IMG/VR virus record: IMGVR_UViG_3300044616_001723
Location: 1-61,833 of that record
Direction: 5' to 3' (one strand)
Length of the DNA stretch: 61,833 bases
From: a virus
In this document: positions 40,650-49,093 of the stretch, one piece after another
Layout of the letters: each line of letters opens with the position of its first letter
Position numbering within the stretch: the first letter of the stretch is position 1
Program-made: the position numbers and the translations under genes
The notes under the pieces: generated by a model
What the model was told of the DNA's origin: nothing
The model's database searches: none
The model's input: only the letters and a program-made list of their open reading frames with translations

Positions 40650-41125
40650 TTCTTCGACTCCGCGCGTGCCACGAACTCGGACACCCTGATACCAAGGCCC
40701 TTACAAATCGCCTCGAGCGTATCGAGCGTCGGTCTTTTGCGCTCCGCTTCGATGTGCGAAATGTAGCTCTTGGACAAACCGCACGTGACCGCGAGCTTTT
40801 CCTGAGTCAACCTTTTTTCTCGACGAATCGACCGCAGTGCCTTGCCGTACTTCGTAATCGTCACGAAGCCGTTCGGAATGGTTCGCATGTCATAGTTCCA
40901 TTGATTGTATCCACCGGGACCGACTTCGACCTCGTGCCATGTCTTCACGTGGCCAGGTACGCAATGACAAACGTCACCGTCTCGGCTTATCGCTCCGCAC
41001 TTCCCGCGCTTCTTGGCTTCTCTTTTTGCGGCGCGGGCCCACCTGTCGTTCGTGCAGTTGCCTCGACGATAGTTGTCCAGTTCGTCCGGGGACAAGCCCG
41101 TCGCCCATGCCCGGAGCTTGTTCAT
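40646..41125 (-). CDS. XRE-family HTH protein with zinc-like N-terminal half
   Basis: 159 residues. C-terminal HTH (LRSIRREKRLTQEKLAV; YISHIEAERKRPTLDTLEAICKGLG) is a clean Cro/XRE domain. N-terminal half has Cys/His positions (GKCGAISRDGDVCHCVPGH) suggesting zinc. ATGA overlap. Candidate regulator of the palindromic operators. Confidence 0.72.
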   Translation of the reverse strand: MNKLRAWATGLSPDELDNYRRGNCTNDRWARAAKREAKKRGKCGAISRDGDVCHCVPGHVKTWHEVEVGPGGYNQWNYDMRTIPNGFVTITKYGKALRSIRREKRLTQEKLAVTCGLSKSYISHIEAERKRPTLDTLEAICKGLGIRVSEFVARAESKK

Positions 41126-41658
41126 GTATCCCTCGAAAACTCGCCCATAATCGCGATCGCCATTTCGCGCGGCGACGGAGCCCCGAGCGTCTCCAAGAGA
41201 CGCAACAGAAGCGCCGGGTAGTGCCGGCAAATCGCGTGATAGTCTGCGTCGACGTTCTCCCACCTGTCGCCATGTTCGGCGCTGCTATGCGGCAGCACGT
41301 GCCCCTTGGCCCGATCGCACGTCTCTTTTTTCTTCGCTTGCTCTCCGCATCGCTCGATGCCGCGAGACTTGAGAATCGTCTTCAGCAATTGAGCCCTGCC
41401 CTTTCGCGTAGAAACGACGAGCAGCATTTGCGTCTGCGCAACCACGATCGGAATGGGGGAGAGCGGGTTCGGCGTGGGCTCGAGGTTCCTCTCGTCAGGC
41501 TGAAGCAACTTCGAGCGACGGGACCGAAATTCAGACCACCACCGGATTGCCTCCAGATGCCGCGGATTGTCGAGATCCATCTGACGAAGATCTTCTACCG
41601 ACGTGCGTGTCTGCTTTCGTTTCGGTTTTTCTTGGCTACGCTCGTGAGTTTTTTGCAT
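41122..41658 (-). CDS. Hypothetical basic protein
   Basis: 178 residues (MQKTHERSQEKPKRKQTRT...). Two conserved-looking parts: NPRHLEAIRWWSEFRSRR and the C-terminal DYHAICRHYPALLLRLLETL. GAGGAAGG site; overlaps the exonuclease gene. No family recognised. Confidence 0.55.
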   Translation of the reverse strand: MQKTHERSQEKPKRKQTRTSVEDLRQMDLDNPRHLEAIRWWSEFRSRRSKLLQPDERNLEPTPNPLSPIPIVVAQTQMLLVVSTRKGRAQLLKTILKSRGIERCGEQAKKKETCDRAKGHVLPHSSAEHGDRWENVDADYHAICRHYPALLLRLLETLGAPSPREMAIAIMGEFSRDT

Positions 41659-43102
41659 ATCGACGTCCTTCCTCAATAAGCTTTTCCGCAAGTCCCAACG
41701 CGTCCACGCGAAGCGCCTCGATCGTGAGATCCGGCAGGCACTCGTCGCGCAGACGAACCAATTCCCGACAAACCCGGATGCGTTCCGTGTTTGCCTGGAA
41801 AACCTTTCGGTACTTCGCAGGCACCCAATAATAATTTGCGCCGCGAAGTAGCTCGGCGAGCGTCTTGCCATCCGAGCCGTTCAGCAGTTCAGCAGCCTTC
41901 GCCGGTCCCCAACCCGGCACGCCGCTGATCCCGTCGCCTTCATCCCCCGCAAGCGCGAGCAAGTCACCGAGGCGCCACGGCGGAACCTTCCACCGTTTGA
42001 GGATCTGCGCGGCCCCAATCGCCGCCGAGACGTTCCCGCCCTTCGCGCCGTCCCAAAGCATTACTTCTTCGGCATCGTCGACGATCTGCCCCATGTCCTT
42101 GTCCGGCGTCATGACGACAACCGGCAACTTTTCTTCTTCCGAAAGCCCACGACAGAGCCTTGCGGCGGCTGCCAGCACATCGTCAGCCTCGAAGCCGAGC
42201 GGTGCGTATACAGGCGCCAAGAGCGCGATCAAGATGTTCTTCACGGCCTGTTCGTCGCGAACGAGTTCCGCGGGCGAAGGCTTGCGCGACGCCTTGTATT
42301 CTTTGCTTTCTTCCTCGCGTATCGAGCCATCGCCCTCGAAGGCGAAGATCGCATGGGTCGGCTGCCGCGCCCGGAGCATCCGCGCGAGTTCCTTGCACAC
42401 GGCTTCCACCACCGCCCCCGGCTTCGGGCCTTCCCCCTTTTGCATCCCGTAGAAGATGCGCCGAAGACTCGGAACGTCGAACGCCACCAGATGTCGCGAG
42501 CCTTGCGCCGGCAGTTCGACGGCCGCGTATATTTCAGGCTCGCGCTTTGGCAGAACAGGTTCCGGCTGTTTCACCGCGACAAGACGAAAGCCTTTCGCAC
42601 CAGCGTCCTCCATGAGCCCCTTGATCACTTCGAGCGGATCGCGCCCATTCAGCTCGATCGTTGCTGGATTTCCTGAATCGGTTATCTGCCTAAGAATCGA
42701 ACCTTCCGCCGGGACGAACGCATGCCCGTCAAAAAATACCTGTTCGACGCGACGACGCACTTCCGGATCCATGTGCGGAAGCATGCGGTACAGTTCGCCA
42801 CGACGAAGCAGGTATCGTGCACGCATCACGCGTACTTCTCGCGGCTTCAATTCCAGCGTTACATTATCGTAATAGACTCGATAGTCGCCGTTTTCGAGCA
42901 GCACACACTCGCACGGCCATTCGTTCGGCCCTCTCGTCACAATCACAGGCGAATACGCGACGTCGAGCATCACGCTTTCGGCCGCCTCTTCGACGTTGCA
43001 ACCATTGACGATTTCAGGCGCAAACGCTTCTGGAAATGAGTTTTTTAGGGCATTCTCAAACCCCGTCACCAACTGCTCTGAATCCGATCCCGTTTCGTTC
43101 AT
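41636..43102 (-). CDS. 5'-3' exonuclease (FEN/PIN-type)
   Basis: 488 residues. The C-terminal 300 residues are FEN-like: HLVAFDVPSLRRIFYG (first Asp), HAIFAFEGDGSIREEESKEYKASR (FEGDG, in place of FDG), EADDVLAAAARL, VMTPDKDMGQIV (TPDKD) and LALAGDEGDGISGVPGWGPAKA (helix-hairpin-helix). The N-terminal 190 residues are an unassigned extension. GGAGAGG before ATG 43102. DNA replication/repair role. Confidence 0.82.
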   Translation of the reverse strand: MNETGSDSEQLVTGFENALKNSFPEAFAPEIVNGCNVEEAAESVMLDVAYSPVIVTRGPNEWPCECVLLENGDYRVYYDNVTLELKPREVRVMRARYLLRRGELYRMLPHMDPEVRRRVEQVFFDGHAFVPAEGSILRQITDSGNPATIELNGRDPLEVIKGLMEDAGAKGFRLVAVKQPEPVLPKREPEIYAAVELPAQGSRHLVAFDVPSLRRIFYGMQKGEGPKPGAVVEAVCKELARMLRARQPTHAIFAFEGDGSIREEESKEYKASRKPSPAELVRDEQAVKNILIALLAPVYAPLGFEADDVLAAAARLCRGLSEEEKLPVVVMTPDKDMGQIVDDAEEVMLWDGAKGGNVSAAIGAAQILKRWKVPPWRLGDLLALAGDEGDGISGVPGWGPAKAAELLNGSDGKTLAELLRGANYYWVPAKYRKVFQANTERIRVCRELVRLRDECLPDLTIEALRVDALGLAEKLIEEGRRYAKNSRA

Positions 43103-43115
43103 GTTGCCTCTCCAT

Positions 43116-44780
43116 TCATGCCGATTGGAACATTTGCGCAAACACGACGCGCTCTGCTATCGGCGGACAAACCGAGTTTCCAGCAAGTGCCGTTTGCGCC
43201 GTTTTCGTAAGCGGCTTCCCGTTGTATATTGGCGAAATGTTGTAATCGCTAGGAAAGCCCTGCGCGGCGAACAATTCGCTCGGATCCAACATCCTCATGC
43301 CAATGTCCACGATGTCGTACAACTGCCCTTTGATGCTGATTCGCCCCATGTCTCTCGACTTGTCGCCAGAGGCATCCGATCCGAACGTCAATTGGACATT
43401 CGCCTGCCTTCGGTTCTCTGCATGCTTTTTAAGAAAAGCACGCACCTCGGCGATATGACCGCACCCGACGATTGTCGGCAGCGGGTGGTCAACCGTCGCG
43501 CCGGTGCCTTGCCCGTAAAACTTCGTCAAGAATGCAGCGGCTAGACCGTGGTGGTCGGTTTCTGTAACTGCACCAAGCGGCTCATTGATATCTAATCCAG
43601 GCGGTGGTTTGCCATTGTCCCCACCTCCGAAGTGCTTCATGACGAACGGCATAACGATATGCTTGTCATTCGTCGCGCATACCGTAGCCAACGGGCTTTC
43701 GAGCGGCTGTCCTCGAAATGTCCCTGCCCCGCATCCTTCATCGATGCCTGCACCTGTGATCGTCGAGTAGTGCCCGTGTCGCACGATGAACGGAGCCACG
43801 ATCGCGTGATGGTCTACAGTCGTTATCGTACCGATCGGCGTTCGTGCATCGGCACCAGACGTGCCCCTTGGGCCGCCAAAATGCTTCGCGATGAACGGCG
43901 CAACGAATGCCAGTTCGCCTCGATTCGCCGCCGTCACGGTGCGCATCGGGTCATCGATGCCGTACGCCCTCGGCTCCCCTTGGTGGGTCAATGGGATGAT
44001 AAACGGCTGCTTCGCCCCAAAGACATAACGATCAAGTCCTTTCGCGATGCGCTTCAGCGTCGCATCCGCGAGCGGACGAGAGCGTTCGAATATGCTCGTG
44101 CATGGGATGTTCCAGTTGATCACTTCCGACGCCGGCCGCCACGCCTTGCTTCGACCTTTGCCATGCGTTGGTTCTGGCCAAACGATCGGCTGTCCGTCGC
44201 ATCGCGCCACAATGAAAAGACGGTTGCGCGTTGTAGGTGCGCCATAATCAGCAGCTACCATCGAACGGTATTCGACCTTGTATCCAAGATCCGACATTCG
44301 CCCGATCCATGCCCTGAAATCGCTCCCGATCTGTTCCTTTATCGGACGCCCTTCGTCATCGAGCGGGCCCCATGTTTCGAACTCGGTTACGTTCTCGATG
44401 CAAATCACCCTCGGACGAACCGCCTCGATCCACCGAATTACCACCCACGCCAAACTGCGGATCTCTTTCTTCCTCGGTTGTCCGCCCTTCGCTCGACTAA
44501 AATGCGTGCAGTCCGGGCTTGCCCAAAGCAATGCCACGCTTTTGGACCCGCACGCCTCACGTGGATCCACGCTCCAAATATCCTCTTGATAGTGTCGCGT
44601 TTCCGGATGATTCGCGGCGTGCATGGCAATCGCGCGAGGGTCATGGTTGATGGCGATATCCACCGAACGATTGATGGCCTTTTCGATGCCCGTCGACGCA
44701 CCGCCACCGCCGGCGAACAGGTCAACCACCATTTCGTCAGAACCGACTCCATAAACGCGCAACGCAGGGGGACGTGCCAT
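43116..44780 (-). CDS. DNA (cytosine-5) methyltransferase
   Basis: 554 residues. Motif I VVDLFAGGGGASTG, motif IV LWASPDCTHFSRAKGG (Cys in SPDC), motif VI VICIENVTEF, then motif VIII-like YGAPTTRNRLFIV (QxRxR region), a long target-recognition region with three similar segments (APFIAKHFGG; PFVMKHFGGG; AAFLTKFYG), and motifs IX-X (ELFAAQGFPSDY; ALAGNSVCPPIAERV). Likely protects phage DNA from restriction. It follows the ASCH gene in unit H. Confidence 0.85.
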   Translation of the reverse strand: MARPPALRVYGVGSDEMVVDLFAGGGGASTGIEKAINRSVDIAINHDPRAIAMHAANHPETRHYQEDIWSVDPREACGSKSVALLWASPDCTHFSRAKGGQPRKKEIRSLAWVVIRWIEAVRPRVICIENVTEFETWGPLDDEGRPIKEQIGSDFRAWIGRMSDLGYKVEYRSMVAADYGAPTTRNRLFIVARCDGQPIVWPEPTHGKGRSKAWRPASEVINWNIPCTSIFERSRPLADATLKRIAKGLDRYVFGAKQPFIIPLTHQGEPRAYGIDDPMRTVTAANRGELAFVAPFIAKHFGGPRGTSGADARTPIGTITTVDHHAIVAPFIVRHGHYSTITGAGIDEGCGAGTFRGQPLESPLATVCATNDKHIVMPFVMKHFGGGDNGKPPPGLDINEPLGAVTETDHHGLAAAFLTKFYGQGTGATVDHPLPTIVGCGHIAEVRAFLKKHAENRRQANVQLTFGSDASGDKSRDMGRISIKGQLYDIVDIGMRMLDPSELFAAQGFPSDYNISPIYNGKPLTKTAQTALAGNSVCPPIAERVVFAQMFQSA

Positions 44781-44791
44781 TTGATCACCAA

Positions 44792-45292
44792 TCAAGCTGC
44801 AATACCAAGCGAACGAAGCACCACGCTTCGATCGACGCTGGAAAACTTTTGCGGGCCTCGGAATGGCTCGTGATGCACGAACCTTCGCGCGTGCTTCAAT
44901 GGCCACGCGTATCGATCCGCCGCATAAAAACACGCCGCCGCTTCGTCTTCCGGCAGCAGCAGCCGAGACGGCGCCTCGACCCAAACCAGCCCCGCCAATT
45001 GGCCAGACAAGTACCCGAAGAACGGCAACCCGAGCCGATTGCATACCGACTTGTCGAGATGTTTGGCCGCTTGAATCACGAGCCAACTCGACTCGTATGG
45101 CCACGGCCACGTGCGCGTCTCAATGGTTTTCTTGCCGTCCACGACCAAACTCGCGTACGGCTCCCATAACGAAATCACTCGCACCATGTCCGGCAGTGGA
45201 AAGGGCAAGATCCCGCATTGACCATTTGCCGCTTTTGGCAATGAGTCATCGAATAGAAAAAGACTCGCCGTCTTTGCGCGAGCGATTGGCAT
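44792..45292 (-). CDS. ASCH-domain protein
   Basis: 166 residues. ISLWEPYASLVVDGKKTIETRTW is the ASCH opening; WLVIQAAKHLD and LAGLVWVEA follow as the RNA/nucleotide-binding barrel strands. Start at ATG 45292 with GGGAAG. ASCH proteins bind RNA or modified nucleosides. First gene of unit H. Confidence 0.78.
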   Translation of the reverse strand: MPIARAKTASLFLFDDSLPKAANGQCGILPFPLPDMVRVISLWEPYASLVVDGKKTIETRTWPWPYESSWLVIQAAKHLDKSVCNRLGLPFFGYLSGQLAGLVWVEAPSRLLLPEDEAAACFYAADRYAWPLKHARRFVHHEPFRGPQKFSSVDRSVVLRSLGIAA

Positions 45293-45337
45293 ACGCTTCC
45301 CTTGCGCCCGTTCACTTGGGTGATGACGCGTGGTCAA

Positions 45338-45394
45338 CTGTTACACGCGTTCGGAACGGTGTGCAAGCGAAAAGTTACAACGCGTTGAACTTTT
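45338..45394 (-). promoter_or_regulatory. Promoter H with 25-bp palindromic operator
   Basis: Operator 45370-45394, 3 nt, -35 TTGCAC (45366-45361), 17-nt spacer, -10 TAACAG (45343-45338). The stop of the sigma-like gene is 14 nt upstream. Drives the ASCH-methyltransferase-exonuclease unit. Confidence 0.8.
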
Positions 45395-45408
45395 CTCTGA
45401 CGCCTTTT

Positions 45409-45945
45409 CTACTCGTCGCTTTCGATGTGTATTTCATCGAAGATTCCAGGCCTGTCAGTCGACTCGATCGGGCCCGTGGCGAGCAGCTCTTTCAAGGTTG
45501 GATGCTTCCGCATCTTTTCAAGCAAGGTCAATTCGATCTGTCTTACCCGCTCGCGTGTCATATTGAGCAGCGTGCCAAGTCCCTCGAGCGTGACTGCGTC
45601 ACGTTCCGCGACATCCAAGGCGCACGTGTCGCTCATGAGTTCAAGTATCGGCGTGTCATCATCGCCGAGAAGATCCGGGAAATTGAACTTGATGCTGCCC
45701 CTTTTGGCATCGACGTCGAGAAACAGGTGGTATTTGCAAGAAATGAAAGGGCACGGGCGTTCGGCCTCGGAACACTCCGATCGAGTCATCGGAAGCCGTC
45801 TTCGGCCATCGTCCGGTTCTTCTTCACGCCACCGTGCGATTGTTTTTTTTGTTAGCTTTCCGACAGCAAGCGTCGTCGCACGAACGACACGCTTGCGTGT
45901 GTTGCGCGTGTCGTGGCGTTTTCCCGACGCAGCATCCGTGGACAT
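45409..45945 (-). CDS. Sigma-factor region-4-like DNA-binding protein
   Basis: 178 residues. Residues about 120-165 show a sigma70 region 4 HTH: LEGLGTLLNMTRERVRQIE followed by LLEKMRKHPTL. Upstream lies PCPFISCKYHLFLDV and SIKFNFPDL, a pattern I associate with sigma-4-like proteins of Myxococcota. It lacks regions 1-3, so it cannot be a full sigma factor; it may act as a transcription regulator touching -35 elements. TGATG overlap. Strong candidate for the operator regulon. Confidence 0.75.
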   Translation of the reverse strand: MSTDAASGKRHDTRNTRKRVVRATTLAVGKLTKKTIARWREEEPDDGRRRLPMTRSECSEAERPCPFISCKYHLFLDVDAKRGSIKFNFPDLLGDDDTPILELMSDTCALDVAERDAVTLEGLGTLLNMTRERVRQIELTLLEKMRKHPTLKELLATGPIESTDRPGIFDEIHIESDE

Positions 45946-47033
45946 CAGATCGCCGTTCCGTTGGAAATGGTGGCTGAAGTGGTGGGTGGTGGAATCGAAA
46001 TCGTTGTGGTGGCTGCCGCAAAAAGGCCGAGCTGTCCGGTGCGTTTTGCCTGCACCGACAACCCCATGGCTTCGGCTTCGAGCCGCTCCGCGCCTTTTGC
46101 CGCTTGCTCTGGGCGCATCTCGAACATGTCGCACCGGCGCTCGAGCCGCATCGCCGCAACGCCAGTGGTGCAGCCGCCGGCGCAAAAGTCGTAAATGAGA
46201 TCGCCCTTGTCGGTAAAGTCAGTGATCAGTTCGAGCATCAAAGCTTCCGGCTTTTGGGTCTCATTGATTCTGACCTCGCCCCCGAATCGTTCCACCACCA
46301 CCGGATGGCTGTAGATTCCGCGCTTCCCGCCCCCATTCCATCGGCGTCGTTCGCGGCCTTTCCCGGAATATGGATGCGCGCAGATGATCGCGTCTGCGCC
46401 GAGCGGCTCGTCGCATTCTGGGCAGATATCGTGTCGGCTTCGGAGATCGGACAGAACCATCCGCGCAAGCTTTTCGATGTCTTTCTTTCTTGCCCCGCCT
46501 TTTTCGACCATCCGCGCAAGCAACGCCATCTCTCGCATGTCAAATCCGGCCATCGGTGCGCCGCTGCTGGCGTGCGCGGCCACTATGCTTTCGCATGCGA
46601 CGGCAGGCTGATCGCCCGTGAACTGCGGCGTGCATGCCTGTTTTTCCCAAATGCACGTGCGCCTAAAATCGAGCCCCGCCGCCATTAGAGCGAACTTCCA
46701 AAGCCATCCCGACTCCATGTCGCAAAACGTGAGCGTCCATCGCTTGGACAAACGCGCGGCTTCTTTCGCGAGAAAGCGGCGAAGCTTTGGATCCAAGTGG
46801 GCAAACCCGAAGTCCACGGCCCGCGAAATTGCAGCCTTGCCGATCTTCCCATTGCCCGATGCAAGCGGCTCCGTTCGAGCTCCTGCACGCGATTTCGAGT
46901 GAACATGCCGCGAGTACGGAGGATCCATTATCACCGAACCTTGCTCGGTGAAGAGCTTGGTCAGATCTTCGGCACGGCCGCAGAACAGTCGCACGCCACG
47001 GCCTTCCCATAACGGCTTCGGCAAGCTTTTCAT
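45945..47033 (-). CDS. DNA methyltransferase (DPPY, N6-adenine or N4-cytosine type)
   Basis: 362 residues. Motif IV is SVIMDPPYSRHVH near the N-terminus, motif I YDFCAGGCTTGVAAMRL near the C-terminus: the order of beta-class enzymes. A zinc-like insertion (ICPECDEPLG...IICAHPYSGKG) lies between. C-terminal Thr-rich tail. ATGA overlap with the DnaC-like gene. Protects or marks phage DNA. Confidence 0.82.
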   Translation of the reverse strand: MKSLPKPLWEGRGVRLFCGRAEDLTKLFTEQGSVIMDPPYSRHVHSKSRAGARTEPLASGNGKIGKAAISRAVDFGFAHLDPKLRRFLAKEAARLSKRWTLTFCDMESGWLWKFALMAAGLDFRRTCIWEKQACTPQFTGDQPAVACESIVAAHASSGAPMAGFDMREMALLARMVEKGGARKKDIEKLARMVLSDLRSRHDICPECDEPLGADAIICAHPYSGKGRERRRWNGGGKRGIYSHPVVVERFGGEVRINETQKPEALMLELITDFTDKGDLIYDFCAGGCTTGVAAMRLERRCDMFEMRPEQAAKGAERLEAEAMGLSVQAKRTGQLGLFAAATTTISIPPPTTSATISNGTAI

Positions 47034-47977
47034 TGTGCACCATCTTCCGGCCACATACCCAAATCGATCACGTTTGCGTTCTCGAACAATCGCCCAGCTA
47101 CCCCGTCGCCATAAAGCGCCGCTATGGTTTCGCGTGGAAAACCAGTTGTCGTCAGCATGCGTTTGTCTCTGTTCGACCTTCGTTCAACGACGGCCTTCGA
47201 GAGCGCAATCCGCGACGTGATCCATCCGGACCCAAGCGGCGCAGAATCAAGTTCAGCCCCGAAGTCGTCAAAGACAAGAAACGGCGCTGCTATGGCTTCC
47301 TCGCGCAGCGCGATCGTCGTCGGCGTCTGTTCTTTGAGCAATGCCACTGGTAGGAACCTCGCGCCTCTGGCCATAGTCACCTGCGGTGGCAATATCGCCG
47401 TCTTTCGCCATTCCAAGATCGTTTCTGCGCTGCATGACGTGAATTTTCCGCGCTTGATAATCCAGTGCATCGCCAGCATTGCAAGGCTTGTTTTTCCGCG
47501 TCTCGCCCCGCCGGTGATGATGATATTTTTGTTCGTTGCCAGCGCTTTTCTGAGCTGTTCTCGCGCAATGTCCCAACCTTGCACGGCTGTCTTGAAAAAC
47601 GCGCATTCGCTGCCTTCGCGAGTCCACTTGAAATGCTTCGGAACCGTCTCGTGTGCGGGTCTAAGTTCTTCAAGCCATTCGCGTCTTGTCGACTCGTCGC
47701 CACACCGCCGGCAAATTCCGGGGAACTCCAGCTTCGCATCGCACACCCACGGCTGGCCCGTTTTGACGTCCGTTTTGAGCCACAACACGCCCTTGCATTC
47801 GTGGTCCCCGCCCGCAAACTCCGGAACCTCTGCAAACGAAGGTATCGGCCGCGCAATCGGAATCGTCTGCCTTGGGACGATCTTGGCCACGAATGCTTCG
47901 ACTTTTTCATCGTGAAGCACTTCCGCACGCGTACGTTTGTCCGGCCCAAAGATCATTCTTTCAAGGTCGTTGTTCAT
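47030..47977 (-). CDS. DnaC-like replicative helicase loader (AAA+ ATPase)
   Basis: 315 residues. N-terminal zinc Cys set (KGVLW...VCDAKLEFPGICRRCGDE), Walker A GGARRGKTSLA, Walker B FLVFDDFGAE, then sensor 1 (MLTTTGFPRE). This is the DnaC/IstB-like fold that loads the host helicase. Directly downstream of the HTH initiator, mirroring the lambda O-P pair. ATGA overlap. Confidence 0.85.
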   Translation of the reverse strand: MNNDLERMIFGPDKRTRAEVLHDEKVEAFVAKIVPRQTIPIARPIPSFAEVPEFAGGDHECKGVLWLKTDVKTGQPWVCDAKLEFPGICRRCGDESTRREWLEELRPAHETVPKHFKWTREGSECAFFKTAVQGWDIAREQLRKALATNKNIIITGGARRGKTSLAMLAMHWIIKRGKFTSCSAETILEWRKTAILPPQVTMARGARFLPVALLKEQTPTTIALREEAIAAPFLVFDDFGAELDSAPLGSGWITSRIALSKAVVERRSNRDKRMLTTTGFPRETIAALYGDGVAGRLFENANVIDLGMWPEDGAQ

Positions 47978-49053
47978 AGGTCGATCACCTTTGCCTTCTC
48001 ACCTAAGTTTCTTCGATCTTCGTCGGTCATCGACAGCCCAGATTGCCAGCTCGTAGCCTGGTTTTTCCCGGCAGGCTGCACGCCTATCGGCTTTTGCACT
48101 GCTGCCTGATTCGACGTCGATCCATTTAGCCAATCATTAAATTTGTGATACGCGAACGGGACATTTCCAAAGCGCTTCCCGAATTCTTCGGCCTTGGATT
48201 CGATCCACGCGAGCAAGTCCGGCCCGCGCAGTTCGCTGCCGTCCGCGGTCGATTTTGCGTGTGTTTTGCAGCATCGGACCAACACATGGTCCGGGCCGCG
48301 AATACCTTCGAGCGAAACAACCTGGCCAACCCCACGCGAGAATCCCGTCTGAAATGCCGCGACGTACCCGCGGAACCGCTCGGCTTTGGACACCTCTTTG
48401 GGAGCTGCATCCGCTGCCTTCTTCTTTTCCTTCGTACGATGTCGTTTTTTCGGAGCTAGTGGTTCGAGCACGAACGTTCGCACTGTCGTGGGCACTCGAG
48501 CGGCGTCCGGAACAGCCCCCTCTTGATCCTCATGATCCTCAGAGAGATCCTCAATGGGGGGCACTGTGTCCGCTCTGAGGGGACCGCTTGTCCGCTCTCC
48601 GGGGGACACGGTGTCCGCCCTCGTCCGCTCTGAGAGAGGATCCAGTGTCCGCTCTGAGGGGACCGCTTGTCCGCTCTCCGGGGGACACGATGTCCGCTCT
48701 CGACGTCGCCGTGACGGCCGCTCTTGGTTCTCTGCCGCTTCCGTCGCCGCCTCCATCGCGCCAAGGTCGATGCGGTAGACGGCCGATGACCTTGGCGTCT
48801 CTGGCGTCACGCAAACGACCACGCCACGCGCAAGCAACCCCGGCATGACGCGACGGACGGAGCGCACGTCAAGGCTCGTTCCGTCGCTGATACCGCTATG
48901 CCCTGGGCTCGATTCGCCTGTCTCGTCCATGGACGCGACGATGCCATACAGGCACAACCGCTCGGCAGGGGTGAACACACCGACCGCGCGGCGAACAGCC
49001 CACAACGCGAGGAACGTTGGACCTGTTTTTTTGGCTTGCGCTTTTCTTGTCAT
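47974..49053 (-). CDS. Replication initiator-like HTH protein (lambda O-like position)
   Basis: 359 residues. N-terminal winged-helix region (FTPAERLCLYGIVASMDE; SLDVRSVRRVMPGLLARGVV), then a linker coded by a 79-bp-period repeat (SERT...LRADTV; residues about 115-160), a Lys-rich region and a C-terminal FGKRFGNVPFAYHKFNDWLNG typical of replisome organisers. Start ATG 49053; TTG 49074 also possible. With the loader it should start replication at the internal repeats. Confidence 0.72.
   Translation of the reverse strand: MTRKAQAKKTGPTFLALWAVRRAVGVFTPAERLCLYGIVASMDETGESSPGHSGISDGTSLDVRSVRRVMPGLLARGVVVCVTPETPRSSAVYRIDLGAMEAATEAAENQERPSRRRRERTSCPPESGQAVPSERTLDPLSERTRADTVSPGERTSGPLRADTVPPIEDLSEDHEDQEGAVPDAARVPTTVRTFVLEPLAPKKRHRTKEKKKAADAAPKEVSKAERFRGYVAAFQTGFSRGVGQVVSLEGIRGPDHVLVRCCKTHAKSTADGSELRGPDLLAWIESKAEEFGKRFGNVPFAYHKFNDWLNGSTSNQAAVQKPIGVQPAGKNQATSWQSGLSMTDEDRRNLGEKAKVIDL
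48566..48702. repeat. Iteron-like direct repeats within the initiator gene (putative origin)
   Basis: A 45-bp unit is repeated exactly at 48566-48610 and 48645-48689 (79-bp period). It contains GGACACG-type half-palindromes and CGCTCTGAG or CGCTCTCC blocks. Further TGTCCGC copies lie between and after. Position inside a lambda O-like gene favours an origin, as in lambdoid phages. Confidence 0.65.
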
Positions 49054-49093
49054 GTGGTATCCGCCGCGGTCCAAAAAGCAAGTTTTGCCAAAG

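Noticed and set aside
43632-44873. 413-codon plus-strand open frame
   Set aside because: Fully antisense to the C5 methyltransferase whose motifs are clear; Arg/His-rich translation without motifs and no ribosome site.
48566-48702. CRISPR array
   Set aside because: Only two long units, inside a coding gene, with no regular spacer-repeat pattern.
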